Below, piece by piece: positions 16,876-25,938 of a stretch of DNA of 61,226 nucleotides. The position numbers and the translations under genes were made by a program. Under the pieces are notes generated by a model. It was not told the origin of the DNA, did no database searches, and saw only the letters and a program-made list of their open reading frames with translations. The DNA lies in contig NZ_LMMO01000008.1 in assembly GCF_001422285.1 (NCBI RefSeq), forward strand, positions 1-61,226. Direction: 5' to 3'. Numbering within the stretch: the stretch's first letter is position 1; every line of letters begins with the position of its first letter. The stretch is from Frigoribacterium sp. Leaf263 (lineage in GTDB: Bacteria; Actinomycetota; Actinomycetes; Actinomycetales; Microbacteriaceae).

Positions 16876-16914
16876 ATGATCTGACATTTGTTGTCGGGTC
16901 ATGAATCTGACATT
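16876..16914 (+). promoter_or_regulatory. Direct repeats of ATCTGACATT upstream of ribB
   Basis: ATGATCTGACATT (16876-16888) and ATGAATCTGACATT (16901-16914) are near-identical and offset by 26 bp. They lie in the AT-richer divergent region between the MMPL and ribB genes. They may be promoter or regulator-binding sites. I did not recognise an FMN riboswitch here. Confidence 0.4.
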
Positions 16915-16965
16915 CTGGCTGCTGCCGCAGCCCGGCACCGAACCGATCACCTCTCGAGGAGCCTC

Positions 16966-17652
16966 ATGACCCTGCAGACCGACACCCCCGACGCCGCATC
17001 GCTCGATCGACGAACAGCCCCGCTGAGCGACGCCCGAGCGGCCGTGGCCGCCATCGCCCGCGGCGAGATGGTCGTCGTCGTCGACGACGAGCACCGCGAG
17101 AACGAGGGTGATCTGATCATCGCGGCCGATCACGTCACACCCCAGATCGTGAACTTCATGATCACCCACGGCCGTGGTCTCGTCTGCCTCGCCCTCGACG
17201 AGCGCCGCGCAGCCGAGCTCCGCCTCGACCCGATGGTCGAGCGGAACGAGGACCACCAGTCCACCGCGTTCACCGTCTCCATCGACGGCACCCCCGCCCA
17301 CGGCGTCACGACGGGCATCTCGGCGTCGGAGCGCGCCACCACCATCCACCTGGCCGTCTCGGGCCACGCCGACGACCTCGCCCGTCCCGGCCATGTCTTC
17401 CCCCTCGTGGCCCGCCCGGGCGGTGTGCTCGAACGGCCCGGCCACACCGAGGCCTCCGTCGACCTGGCCCGGCTGGCCGGCTGCTCGTCCGCCGGGGTCA
17501 TCGTCGAGATCATCGGCCCCGACGGCGAGATGCTCCGTCTCGACGCCCTCCGCGAGTTCGCCGCCCGGCACGGTCTCGTCCTGACGAGCATCGAGGCGCT
17601 GGTCCGCCTGCGGGCCGAGCAGGCCGCCGACTCCCCGGCCGAACGCGACTGA
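16966..17652 (+). CDS. ribB: 3,4-dihydroxy-2-butanone-4-phosphate synthase
   Basis: A 228-residue RibB-type enzyme that converts ribulose 5-phosphate to formate and 3,4-dihydroxy-2-butanone 4-phosphate for riboflavin synthesis. It shows VVVDDEHRENEGDLI near residues 37-51 (acidic metal loop), DHQSTAFTVSID, and HGVTTGISASER, the substrate-binding His-Gly-Val-Thr-Thr-Gly stretch. There is no C-terminal GTP cyclohydrolase II domain, unlike the RibBA fusions common in actinobacteria, so it may be a second, stand-alone copy. ATG 16966 is preceded by CGAGGAG. The stop overlaps the acyltransferase start (TGATG). Confidence 0.9.
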   Translation: MTLQTDTPDAASLDRRTAPLSDARAAVAAIARGEMVVVVDDEHRENEGDLIIAADHVTPQIVNFMITHGRGLVCLALDERRAAELRLDPMVERNEDHQSTAFTVSIDGTPAHGVTTGISASERATTIHLAVSGHADDLARPGHVFPLVARPGGVLERPGHTEASVDLARLAGCSSAGVIVEIIGPDGEMLRLDALREFAARHGLVLTSIEALVRLRAEQAADSPAERD

Positions 17653-18863
17653 TGCTCGCCCTGAGAGTCATCCGCGGGGCGACGCGTTCCGTCGTCTGGC
17701 GCATCGTCCGCCGCAGGATCGGCAGCGTCGAGGGTCTCGAGAACATCCCGCTCGACGGTCCGCTCGTCGTGGTGCCGAACCACGCCAGCTACTTCGATCA
17801 CTTCGTCGTCCAGGTCGTCGTCCAGACGTTCCGCGGGCGGCCGGTGTGGTTCCTGACCAAACGCGAGAGCTTCGCCCGACGGTTCCCCCGGCTGTGGGCG
17901 ACGGCCTGGTACGGCATCCCCGTCGACCGCGACGTCCCGGCGCCCGACACCCTGCGCGAGGTGCGTCGCGTGCTCACCTCGGGCGACGGGCTCTGCGTCT
18001 ACCCGGAGGGGACCCGCGGCGACGGCGGTCCGCTCCGGGAGTTCAAGCCCGGCGCCTTCCGGTTCGCCCTCGCGCACGGCGCCCCGATCATCCCCGTCGG
18101 GCTGCACGGCACGGCCGACGTGCTCCGCAAGGGCGACCGGTGGTTCCGGCGCGGCCGGGTCGATGTCGTCATCGGTCGTCCGCTCCAGGTCGACGCGTCG
18201 GTGCCCAAGCCCCGGGCGGCCGAGGCGCTCGCCGGGTCGGGCCGCGACATCGTCGGGGCGCTCGTCGAGAGGGCCGGGCAGAACGCCCGTCGCCGCCGCG
18301 CGTCTGCCGCTCCCTCGGCCGCCTCCGCCGTCGACGCGTCCATCGTCCACGAACTCGGCGACGAGGGGGTCGTGGCCCCGTCGGTGCTGCGCCGCCTCCG
18401 CATGCTGACGACGGTGGTCGGCCTCGACGAGCGTCACGGCCTCGAGCTGCGGGTCCAGCGGGTCCGCCTCGCGGCGCTGCGGGCGGTGAACCGCCGCGGG
18501 CCGTCGCGTGTCGCGTCCGCCGTCGTGGTCGGGTTGCGCCTCGCGCGCCTCCGCCGTGAGGCGCCGGCGCACCCTCTCGTCAACTACCTGCTGGGCCGCT
18601 GGTGCCTCGCGATGCCGAGGGCGCTGGGCGGCGGTCCGGTCCGGGCGCTCGAGCACCTCGCGGTCGCCGCGACGGATCCCTCCGACCCGACCCGCTCCGC
18701 GCTCGCATCCGCCGAGGCGCATCGGCGTCTCGGCGACCCCGCCCGTGCGCTCGGCCAGCTGCGCAGGGTGGTGCTCGAGACACCGCACCGCCACCCGCAC
18801 CACGCCTCGCGTGTGCGACGGGCCGAACGACTGGCGGTCGAGCTGCAGGGGCCTGCCTCGTGA
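17652..18863 (+). CDS. PlsC-type lysophospholipid acyltransferase with extra C-terminal domain
   Basis: A 403-residue protein. Residues 1-205 are a PlsC acyltransferase: NHASYFD (the catalytic HxxxxD) near residue 43, the KRESF block, and YPEGTRG near 118. Such enzymes acylate lysophosphatidate or related glycerolipids at the membrane. The remaining 190 or so residues are alanine/arginine-rich and predicted helical, with a TPR-like end, and are absent from standard PlsC (about 240 residues). It is coupled to ribB upstream and to a SRPBCC gene downstream, so one transcript probably carries all three. Confidence 0.83.
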   Translation: MLALRVIRGATRSVVWRIVRRRIGSVEGLENIPLDGPLVVVPNHASYFDHFVVQVVVQTFRGRPVWFLTKRESFARRFPRLWATAWYGIPVDRDVPAPDTLREVRRVLTSGDGLCVYPEGTRGDGGPLREFKPGAFRFALAHGAPIIPVGLHGTADVLRKGDRWFRRGRVDVVIGRPLQVDASVPKPRAAEALAGSGRDIVGALVERAGQNARRRRASAAPSAASAVDASIVHELGDEGVVAPSVLRRLRMLTTVVGLDERHGLELRVQRVRLAALRAVNRRGPSRVASAVVVGLRLARLRREAPAHPLVNYLLGRWCLAMPRALGGGPVRALEHLAVAATDPSDPTRSALASAEAHRRLGDPARALGQLRRVVLETPHRHPHHASRVRRAERLAVELQGPAS

Positions 18864-19285
18864 GACCCGTCGCGCACTCGGCCTCGCGTTCGATGCCGCA
18901 TCCGCCCGAGGTCGTCCGGCGGGTCCTCATCGAGGCGTCCACCGTCGCGGACTGGAACCCGGCGCTGTCGTCGGTCACCGCGCCTCCTGGTCCGGCCGTC
19001 GTGGGACGCGCCTACCCGATCCGCATCCGCGACCTGGTCGGAGGCCGCATCACGTACCTCGAGGTCGGTCCGACCCTGGTCGTCCACCGCCTCGTCGCCC
19101 CGGGGGCGGACGAGCAGGGCGAATGGCGGCTCGAGGAGGCGCGGGGCGGCACCGTCGTCACGCATCGCCTCGAGCACCGGGGGATCGTGCTCCGCGTCAT
19201 GCACCGCGCCTTCGAGCCCGTCCCGGCCTGGCGGCTCGAGCGGCTCGCCGGGGTCCTCTCGACGATGGGTCGGACGTCGGGCTAG
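18860..19285 (+). CDS. SRPBCC-fold (polyketide cyclase/START-like) protein
   Basis: A 141-residue protein with the helix-grip pattern: PPEVVRRVLIEASTVADWNPAL at the N-terminus, a GxxY-type strand (VVGRAYPIRIRD), then alternating strands ending in a long C-terminal helix. These domains bind hydrophobic ligands; no catalytic residues are evident. The GTG start overlaps the acyltransferase stop (GTGA), which suggests a lipid-related role. Its stop overlaps the stop of the convergent ABC ATPase gene (complementary TAG/CTA). Confidence 0.75.
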   Translation: MRPVAHSASRSMPHPPEVVRRVLIEASTVADWNPALSSVTAPPGPAVVGRAYPIRIRDLVGGRITYLEVGPTLVVHRLVAPGADEQGEWRLEEARGGTVVTHRLEHRGIVLRVMHRAFEPVPAWRLERLAGVLSTMGRTSG

Positions 19286-20355
19286 ACGGGGGCGACGGCA
19301 ACGGCGCTCGGCACGAACGAGACGAGCACGCTCGAGCCCACCGGTCGGCCGACCTCGGGGCGATGGTCGATGGCGAGCCGAGCGTCCGGCCCGGTGCGGA
19401 CCGTCGTCCGCGAGACGGCGCCGCGGAACGACACCGACTCGACGACGCCCGCGACGCCATGCGGGTCGTCGGTGAAGACGACGTCCTCCGGGCGGACCCA
19501 GGCCCAGACGGCGCCGTCATCGGGCGATCCGACGGCGTCGAGCTCGCGGCAGCCCGGCAGGCGCACGCGACCGTCGACGACCTCGGCCCGCACCCGGTTG
19601 CTCGTCCCGACGAAGTCGGCGACGAACGCCGACGCGGGCTCGCGGTAGAGCTGCTCGGGGGTGCCGATCTGCTCGATCGAGCCGGCCCGCATGACGGCGA
19701 CGCGGTCGGCCACCGCGAGGGCCTCCTCCTGGTCGTGGGTGACGAACAGGGTCGTGATCGAGAGCTCGCGTTGGATGCGTCGGATCTCGTCGCGCAGGTG
19801 CACCCGCACCTTCGCGTCGAGGGCGCTCAGCGGCTCGTCGAGCAGCAGGACGCGGGGCCGGGTGACGAGCGCCCGGGCGAGGGCGACCCGCTGCTGCTGG
19901 CCGCCCGAGAGCTGGTGCGCGTAGCGCCCGCCGAGGTCGGCGAGACCCACGAGGTCGAGCATGGCGCGCGACCGGGCGAGGCGCTCGGCGCCGCCGACGC
20001 GACGCATGCGCAGGCCGAACTCGACGTTCTGCAGCACGGTCAGGTGCGGGAAGAGCGAGTACGCCTGGAACACCATGCCGACGTCGCGGCGGTGCGTGGG
20101 GACGTCGACGACGTCGTGGCCGTCGATGGTGATGCTGCCGCCGGTCACGCTCTCGAGGCCGGCGAGACCGCGCAGGGCGGTGGTCTTGCCGCAGCCGCTC
20201 GGTCCGAGCACCGCGACCAGCTCGCCCGGTCGCAGGGACAGCGAGATCCCGTCGAGGGCGCGGTGCCCGGAGAAGTCCTTGACGACCGAGCGGAACTCGA
20301 CCGCAGCCCCCGCCTGACGATCGATCCGGGGAGGGGCGGTGAGGGTGGCGGTCAC
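19282..20355 (-). CDS. ABC transporter ATP-binding protein with TOBE domain (PotA/FbpC type)
   Basis: A 357-residue importer ATPase. Walker A is GPSGCGKTT near residue 51, the Q-loop VFQAYSLFPH near 94, the signature LSGGQQQR near 146, Walker B VLLLDEPLSALD near 168, and the H-loop VTHDQEEAL. The C-terminal 110 residues form a TOBE-like regulatory domain (AEVVDGRVRLPG, WVRPEDVVF). It energises uptake by the two upstream permeases. The GTG start overlaps the permease stop (GTGA). Confidence 0.9.
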   Translation of the reverse strand: MTATLTAPPRIDRQAGAAVEFRSVVKDFSGHRALDGISLSLRPGELVAVLGPSGCGKTTALRGLAGLESVTGGSITIDGHDVVDVPTHRRDVGMVFQAYSLFPHLTVLQNVEFGLRMRRVGGAERLARSRAMLDLVGLADLGGRYAHQLSGGQQQRVALARALVTRPRVLLLDEPLSALDAKVRVHLRDEIRRIQRELSITTLFVTHDQEEALAVADRVAVMRAGSIEQIGTPEQLYREPASAFVADFVGTSNRVRAEVVDGRVRLPGCRELDAVGSPDDGAVWAWVRPEDVVFTDDPHGVAGVVESVSFRGAVSRTTVRTGPDARLAIDHRPEVGRPVGSSVLVSFVPSAVAVAPV

Positions 20356-21176
20356 GGGCGGGCCTTCCTGAGCGGTGCGGGGGAGATGACGGACGAACCG
20401 GGGCCGCGCGTGCCGACGCGTCCGATGACGACGAGCAGCACGAAGGCGAATGCCAGCGCGAGCAGGGCGAAGATGACCGCGGCGTACGGGTCGCTCCGCG
20501 ACACCTGCACGAGGGCGGTCTGCAGGGTGACGCGGTTGAGCAGCGACGCGATGGTGAACTCCCCGAGCACGACGGCGACGGTGATGAACGCGGCGGCGAG
20601 CAGACCCCGTCGCAGGGTCGGCACGACCACGCGGGCGGCGATCCGGGGCCAGCCGGCGCCCAGGGTGCGTGCCGCCTCGGTGAGGGTGCGCAGGTCGGTG
20701 CCGGCGAGGTCGGACTGCACGGCACGGTAGGCGTAGGGCAGCACGGTGATGCCGTACGCGAGGGCGAGGGTCCAGGCGCCCGAGCCGGCGACGCGTGACA
20801 CCACCGAGTACACCGGGGCCAGCCCGACGACGAGCACGATGGCCGGCACGGTGATCGGCACGAGGCACACGAGCTCGAGCGGGCGGGCGAGTCGCGGGTA
20901 CCGCAGGTGCACGAGCACCATGGCGGGCACGAGCAGCACGAGGACCAGCACGGCGGCGACGACGGCCAGCACGAGCGAGTTCGTCACGCCCTCGACGAGG
21001 TTGCGGTACGCGCGCTCGTTCTCGGGGTCGACGATCGCGAGCCAGTGGTTCAGGTCGTGGCCGCTCCCGTCGGCGCTCCGCAGAGAGAACGCGACCATGG
21101 CCGCGATCGGCACGGCGAAGACGAGCCCGATCAGGCCGAGCGCGACACGGCGGGCGGTCGCCGACGACGCGGTCAT
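20352..21176 (-). CDS. ABC transporter permease (PotC/FbpB type)
   Basis: A 274-residue permease with about six helices and the ATPase-coupling EAA loop (LTEAARTLGAGWPRI near residue 175). It is the second permease of the operon, starting with an ATGA overlap and ending with a GTGA overlap. Together with the larger permease it makes the membrane channel. Confidence 0.88.
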   Translation of the reverse strand: MTASSATARRVALGLIGLVFAVPIAAMVAFSLRSADGSGHDLNHWLAIVDPENERAYRNLVEGVTNSLVLAVVAAVLVLVLLVPAMVLVHLRYPRLARPLELVCLVPITVPAIVLVVGLAPVYSVVSRVAGSGAWTLALAYGITVLPYAYRAVQSDLAGTDLRTLTEAARTLGAGWPRIAARVVVPTLRRGLLAAAFITVAVVLGEFTIASLLNRVTLQTALVQVSRSDPYAAVIFALLALAFAFVLLVVIGRVGTRGPGSSVISPAPLRKARP

Positions 21177-22099
21177 CGCTGCCACCGCTCGGTCCGCCGC
21201 TGCAGCAGCGAGTACAGCGACATCAGCACGACCATGACGACGACCATGCCGAGAGCCAGGGCTCCGGCGACGTTCTCCCGACCGAGCACGGTCTCGCTGA
21301 CCAGCGCGGCGCGGATCTGCAGCGGCACGATCTGGGCGCCCTGACTGATGATCGCCGCCGCCGTGGCGTACGACGAGAAGGCGTTCGCGAACAGCAGCAG
21401 CAGGCTGCCGACGAATGCGGGCGCGAGCACGGGCACCACGACGCGGGCGAAGTGCTGCCGCCGCGTGCCGCCGAGCGTCGCCACCGCCTCCTGCCATTGC
21501 GGTCTCAGTCCGGTGACGGCCGGCATGAACGTGATCACCATGAGCGGCACCTGGAAGTAGATGTAGGGCAGCAGGAGCCCGGGCACCTGATAGAACCAGA
21601 CGCCGTCCGCGAAGATGTCCACGCCGAAGCGGGTCAGCAGCAGCTGGGTGACGACGCCCTGGATGCCGATGGTGGCGGTGAATGCGAACGCGAGCATGAC
21701 GCCGCCGAACTGGGCGAGCACGCTGGCCGCCGAGTCGACGAGGCCGCGGACGAGTCCGTCGGGGCGGAGGGCGGTGAGGCCCCAGCAGGCGACGGCGCCG
21801 ACCACCGCGCCGACCACCGCCGTCACGCCCGACACGAGGGCCGAGCTGCCGAACGCGCGCAGCACGCCGGGTTCGCCGAGCACGGCGATGCCGTCGAAGG
21901 TGAACCGGCCGTCTCCGTCGACGAAGCCGGTGCCGAGCGCCAGCAGGCACGGCAGCACCAGGAAGGCGAGCACGTAGAGGGCGAACGGGGTCAGCCCCCA
22001 CCACGCCGGCGGACGGCGCCGACCCCCGGGGGAGCCGACGCCGTCGGAGGTCGAGGAGGCGCGGGTCGTCGACCCGGCCCTCCTCGCCACGGTCGTCAC
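21173..22099 (-). CDS. ABC transporter permease (PotB type)
   Basis: A 308-residue permease with about six helices after a hydrophilic 30-residue N-terminus. The EAA loop QEAVATLGGTRRQHFARVV lies near residues 205-223. The N-terminal tail (GSTTRASSTSDG) contains a dispersed GGAGGCGCGG copy (22055-22064) translated as TRASS. The GTG at 22099 was chosen because it begins 2 bp after the binding-protein stop. It partners the downstream permease. Confidence 0.87.
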   Translation of the reverse strand: MTTVARRAGSTTRASSTSDGVGSPGGRRRPPAWWGLTPFALYVLAFLVLPCLLALGTGFVDGDGRFTFDGIAVLGEPGVLRAFGSSALVSGVTAVVGAVVGAVACWGLTALRPDGLVRGLVDSAASVLAQFGGVMLAFAFTATIGIQGVVTQLLLTRFGVDIFADGVWFYQVPGLLLPYIYFQVPLMVITFMPAVTGLRPQWQEAVATLGGTRRQHFARVVVPVLAPAFVGSLLLLFANAFSSYATAAAIISQGAQIVPLQIRAALVSETVLGRENVAGALALGMVVVMVVLMSLYSLLQRRTERWQR

Positions 22100-22101
22100 G
22101 G

Positions 22102-23235
22102 TCAGCCGATCACGGCTGCCCAGCGCTCGGCCAGGACCGCCGAGGCGGCCTCGGTCTGCTCGCTGGTGAACTGCACGGTGTCGGCGGGCTGCTCGCCGAC
22201 GGCGTCGAGGGCGGCCTGGTCGACGGTGCCGGCCTCGACCATGGCGTCGAGGCGCACGGGGTAGGCGCCGGCGGCGAGGTACAGGTTCTGGGCGGTGTCG
22301 CCCATGATGAACTCCTGCCAGAGGCGCGCGGCCGCGGGGTGCGGGGCGTCGATGTTGATGGCCTGGTTGTAGTAGCTGGCCAGGGCGGTGCCGGGCAGCA
22401 CGGCCGTCTTCCAGTCGCGTCCGCCCGCGTCGGCTGCGGCGGCGAGGTTGTTGTAGCTCCAGTCGAAGACGACCGGGGTCTCGCCCGAGGCGATGGTGGC
22501 GGGCGTCGGGTCGGTCGGCAGGAAGTTCCCGGCGTCGTTCAGCTCGCCGAAGAAGTCGACTCCGGCGGTGATGTCGTCGACGCTGCCGCCGTCCTGCAGG
22601 GCGGCCCACTGGACGGCCGCGGCGGCGGCGCCGGCCTGGGTCGGGTCGCCGTTCAGCGCGACCTTGCCCGTGTAGTCGTCGCCGAGCAGGTCGTCGAGGC
22701 TCGTGGGCTCGGGGACGGCGTCGGCGTCGTAGCCGATCGACATCAGACCGGTGTAGTCGTAGACCCACCGGCCGTCGGCGTCCTTGCGGTCGTCGGCGAT
22801 GTCGTCCCAGGTGGCCACCTTGTACGGGGCGAACCGGTCGAGGTTCGCGAGGGTCACGGCCGAGCCGAGGTCGAAGACGTCGGGGGCGCCGTCCTGACCC
22901 TTCAGGTTCTGCGCCGCGGTGATCTCCTCGGCGCTCGAGACGTCGGGGTTGTCGGAGTTGACGGTGATGTCGTACTCGTCCTCGAACGCGTCGATGATCT
23001 TCCCGTAGTTCGCCCACGTGTCGGGGAGGGCGATCACGTTGAGCTCGCCCTCGGCCTCGGCGGCGTCGACGAGCGCGTCCATGCCGCCGAGGTCCTGCGC
23101 GCTGGTCGCCGTGGCGGCGTCGGTGTCGCCCGCCGCGCCTCCTGAGGTCCCGGCGTCGGCGGCCGAGCAGGCGGTGAGACCCAGGGCGAGGGCGGCGACG
23201 GTGGCGGCTCCGGCGAGGTGGCGCGTGGCGAGCAT
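22102..23235 (-). CDS. ABC transporter substrate-binding lipoprotein (family 1, PotD/Fbp-like)
   Basis: A 377-residue lipoprotein with lipobox LGLTAC near residue 22. The mature part has LNVIALPDTWANYGKIIDAFE, a YDYTGLMSIGYDAD segment near 180, and a late YYNQAINIDAP motif, as in class II binding proteins for polyamines, Fe3+ or phosphonates. The substrate is unresolved. It heads a four-gene operon (binding protein, two permeases, ATPase). One dispersed repeat copy (23133-23142) encodes the SGGAAG linker just after the lipobox. Confidence 0.85.
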   Translation of the reverse strand: MLATRHLAGAATVAALALGLTACSAADAGTSGGAAGDTDAATATSAQDLGGMDALVDAAEAEGELNVIALPDTWANYGKIIDAFEDEYDITVNSDNPDVSSAEEITAAQNLKGQDGAPDVFDLGSAVTLANLDRFAPYKVATWDDIADDRKDADGRWVYDYTGLMSIGYDADAVPEPTSLDDLLGDDYTGKVALNGDPTQAGAAAAAVQWAALQDGGSVDDITAGVDFFGELNDAGNFLPTDPTPATIASGETPVVFDWSYNNLAAAADAGGRDWKTAVLPGTALASYYNQAINIDAPHPAAARLWQEFIMGDTAQNLYLAAGAYPVRLDAMVEAGTVDQAALDAVGEQPADTVQFTSEQTEAASAVLAERWAAVIG

Positions 23236-23482
23236 CGAGATCCTTCGGGTGCGGGGCCCCGGCCCGTCGCGGGGATGCGACGAGGGGTGCCGGTGGGCCC
23301 ACGAGGACGGTAGGGAGGCGCGGCGACGTCCCGGGTCCCGGCGGGCGTCTCCGAGGTGAACGGCAGACGTCGTGACGTCGCGCATCACGACCCGTAGCAT
23401 TAGATATACGAAATCCTCTGGTAATATTTGACGCATCGTCATCGAGTCAGGTCGATCACGTCAGCAGGGGAGCCCAGAACGC
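23236..23482. promoter_or_regulatory. Divergent promoter region with AT-rich core
   Basis: The region separates the leftward ABC operon from the rightward Ig-repeat protein. Bases 23396-23432 (CATTAGATATACGAAATC, then GGTAATATTTGACGC) are much more AT-rich than the surroundings, and TTGACG resembles a -35. One dispersed repeat copy lies at 23314-23323. No specific operator is recognised. Confidence 0.45.
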
Positions 23483-25837
23483 ATGAGAAGCAGAACCGTG
23501 ATCCGTGTCGCGGCCGTGGCCGTCGCCACGGCGACCGTCCTCACCGGGATCGTCGACGTGTCGGCCGCAGCCGTCGCCGAGGGCGGCTCGCCGGTCGACC
23601 TCTCGGGTCGGACGCCCGTTGTCATCGCCTCCGAATCCACCCGCCTCGTCGGGCCTCTCGCGATCATCCAGACCGAGACGAGCGCCTTCGGTCTCCGAGC
23701 CGATGCCGACACGATGCGCACCGGCGGCGGCGGAGCCCTCGCCGAGGCGCAGGCCGAGGCCGACGACTGGTCGGTGCCGGCGGTCGGTGAGGTCGGCCCG
23801 GTTCATGGTGTCGGCGACAAGGCGGACCGCTGTCTGACCAAGGCCTCGCCCGGTGACGGCACCGTCACGATCTCGAGCTGCGACTCCTCGCCCCGGCAGG
23901 ACTGGCAGTGGACCGACACGACGGAGAGACAGGGCTTCTCGACGGCGCTCTCGCCGTCGAGCGCGACGGCACGGGCGATCGCACCACGGGGTGCGGGCAC
24001 CTACGTGCACGCCGTCGACGGTGGCACCTACAAGCGGCCGATGGCCCTCGACGGCGCGATGAGACCCGAACGGGAGATCACCGCGTCGGCCGACGTGGAT
24101 GCGATCGAGCGCTCCGCGGTCGTCTCGGGGGTCGCCTCGACGGGGTCGACGGTGTCGATCGGCGACGAGTCGGTCGTCGTCGGCGACACCGGCGAGTACA
24201 CGCTCACGCTGACGGGTCTCGAGGTGGGCGTGACCTCCGTCGTGGTCACCCAGACCCTGCCGAGCGGCGCGGTGCACGGCACGGCGACGCTCGATGTCGA
24301 GGTCCCCGCGGCCTCCGGCGAGTTCACCATCGTCGAGCTCCCGTCGACGGAGATCCCCCGGGGCCGTGACAGCACGGTGACGGCGCAGGTCGAGACGACC
24401 GCCGAGCTGACGACGATGGACTCCACGGTCACCCTCACGGCGCCGGCGGGCACGACGTTCGCCTCGGCCGATGATCGGGCGGTCGCCTACCTGCGGCCCG
24501 GCGACGACGACTGGCGAGAGTCGGCCTATCTGCGCCTGACCCGCGGCGCCCTGTCGAGCGACGCGACGTCCGTCACATACGACGCCGACACCCCGACCAG
24601 CGGCTTCCGTCTGCCCGCCGGGTCCCGCCTGCGGTTCGAGTCCGTCGTCCGCGTCCCCTTCGGCACCGCCGACCTCGGCGCCCTCGGCCTCGTCCACTCC
24701 GGCACGGCGAACAGCGGCGACTTCCACGTCTTCGGCCGGGCCGCTCTGACGTTCGTCGACCGCTACCGCGACGGCACCCTCGACGACCTCGTCGACGGCG
24801 ACCGCTTCACCCCCGGCGAGGTCGAGTTCACCGGCACCGGGTTCCCCGGGGCGACCGTGACCATCGCGCCCGCCTCGGGGGCCCCCGTGTCGACCGAGGT
24901 CCGACCCGACGGCACCTGGCGTGCCGTGCGCTACCTGGGCAACGGCGCGTACACGCTGTCGGTGTCTCACACCTCCGGCGAGGGCGAGAACACGATCGGG
25001 CCGATCAGACTGTTCTCGAGCACGGTCGCCGAGGGCGACTTCACCCTGACGTCCCCCGTGGACGGCGATGGTCACGCGGCCCAGGGATGGGTGACCTTGT
25101 CGGGCACCGGGACGACCTGGTCGCGGGTGTCGATCGCCGACGACTCCGAGATCGCCCCGACGACCGCGACCGTTCAGTACGACGGTTCGTGGACGGCGCG
25201 ACGCTGGGTCGGCACCGAGCCGACGTCGTTCACCGTGACGTCGTCGCGAGCGGACGTCGAGAACGGCTCCGCGACCGTCGCCTTCAACACGGGTGTCAGC
25301 GACCGGCCCTTCACGTTCGACAGCCACACCGACGGCGGGACCTTCACGCCCGGTCCGATCACCTTCTCGGGCACCGGCTCCACCGGCGACACGGTCACGC
25401 TGACCGCACCCGGCCTGGCCCCGCTGGAGGCGCGGGTCGACGTCGCCGGTCGGTGGTCGCTGCAGAGATGGCTGGGCAACGGGTCGATCGCCTTCACGGC
25501 GACCCACACGACGACGGGCGGGGAGTCGTCCCAGCAGCAGCTCCGGCTCTACTCCGACCAGGTGCCGCAGGGCGAGCTGGTCGTCTCGACCCCGGTCGAC
25601 GGCACCGCCCATGAGCAGGCGGGCTGGGTGACCTTCACCGGCAGCGGCACGACCTGGTCCCGCGTCGCGATCGACGACGGCTCCGGTGCGGCCCCCTCCG
25701 GGGCGACCGTCCAGTACGACGGCTCGTGGACCGTCCGGCGATGGATCGAGGCCGGGCCCATCACGGTCACGGTGACCAGCGGTCGAGCCGACGTCGAGAA
25801 CGGCCGCCACGAGATCCGCCTCGGGGCCGACCGGTGA
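23483..25837 (+). CDS. Secreted Ig-like repeat protein with possible ricin-type lectin segment
   Basis: A 784-residue exported protein. A signal peptide precedes a segment near residues 110-155 (ADRCLTKASPGDGTVTISSC, then RQDWQWT) resembling one ricin-B QxW lectin unit. A region near 270-430 (TIVELPSTEIPRGRDSTVTA onward) parallels the triple repeats of the next locus. The C-terminal 350 residues are four Ig-like repeats of about 85 residues (FTPGPITFSGTGSTGDTVTL; VQYDGSWTVRRW). There is no anchor, so it is released or held non-covalently. It likely binds carbohydrate or surfaces. AGGGGAG precedes the ATG. It is a paralogue of the frameshifted locus at 26459-29525. Confidence 0.75.
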   Translation: MRSRTVIRVAAVAVATATVLTGIVDVSAAAVAEGGSPVDLSGRTPVVIASESTRLVGPLAIIQTETSAFGLRADADTMRTGGGGALAEAQAEADDWSVPAVGEVGPVHGVGDKADRCLTKASPGDGTVTISSCDSSPRQDWQWTDTTERQGFSTALSPSSATARAIAPRGAGTYVHAVDGGTYKRPMALDGAMRPEREITASADVDAIERSAVVSGVASTGSTVSIGDESVVVGDTGEYTLTLTGLEVGVTSVVVTQTLPSGAVHGTATLDVEVPAASGEFTIVELPSTEIPRGRDSTVTAQVETTAELTTMDSTVTLTAPAGTTFASADDRAVAYLRPGDDDWRESAYLRLTRGALSSDATSVTYDADTPTSGFRLPAGSRLRFESVVRVPFGTADLGALGLVHSGTANSGDFHVFGRAALTFVDRYRDGTLDDLVDGDRFTPGEVEFTGTGFPGATVTIAPASGAPVSTEVRPDGTWRAVRYLGNGAYTLSVSHTSGEGENTIGPIRLFSSTVAEGDFTLTSPVDGDGHAAQGWVTLSGTGTTWSRVSIADDSEIAPTTATVQYDGSWTARRWVGTEPTSFTVTSSRADVENGSATVAFNTGVSDRPFTFDSHTDGGTFTPGPITFSGTGSTGDTVTLTAPGLAPLEARVDVAGRWSLQRWLGNGSIAFTATHTTTGGESSQQQLRLYSDQVPQGELVVSTPVDGTAHEQAGWVTFTGSGTTWSRVAIDDGSGAAPSGATVQYDGSWTVRRWIEAGPITVTVTSGRADVENGRHEIRLGADR

Positions 25838-25938
25838 GTGCTCGGGCGCCCTCCGCCGCGCCTCCTCGACATCCTCCTCGCTCCACCCCTCCTTCGGCGT
25901 GCCGCCCGGCCCGCCGCCGCACGACAGAACGGATCATC

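Noticed and set aside
16773-16965. FMN riboswitch before ribB
   Set aside because: The region is too short and lacks the conserved FMN aptamer segments; only a palindrome and direct repeats are visible.
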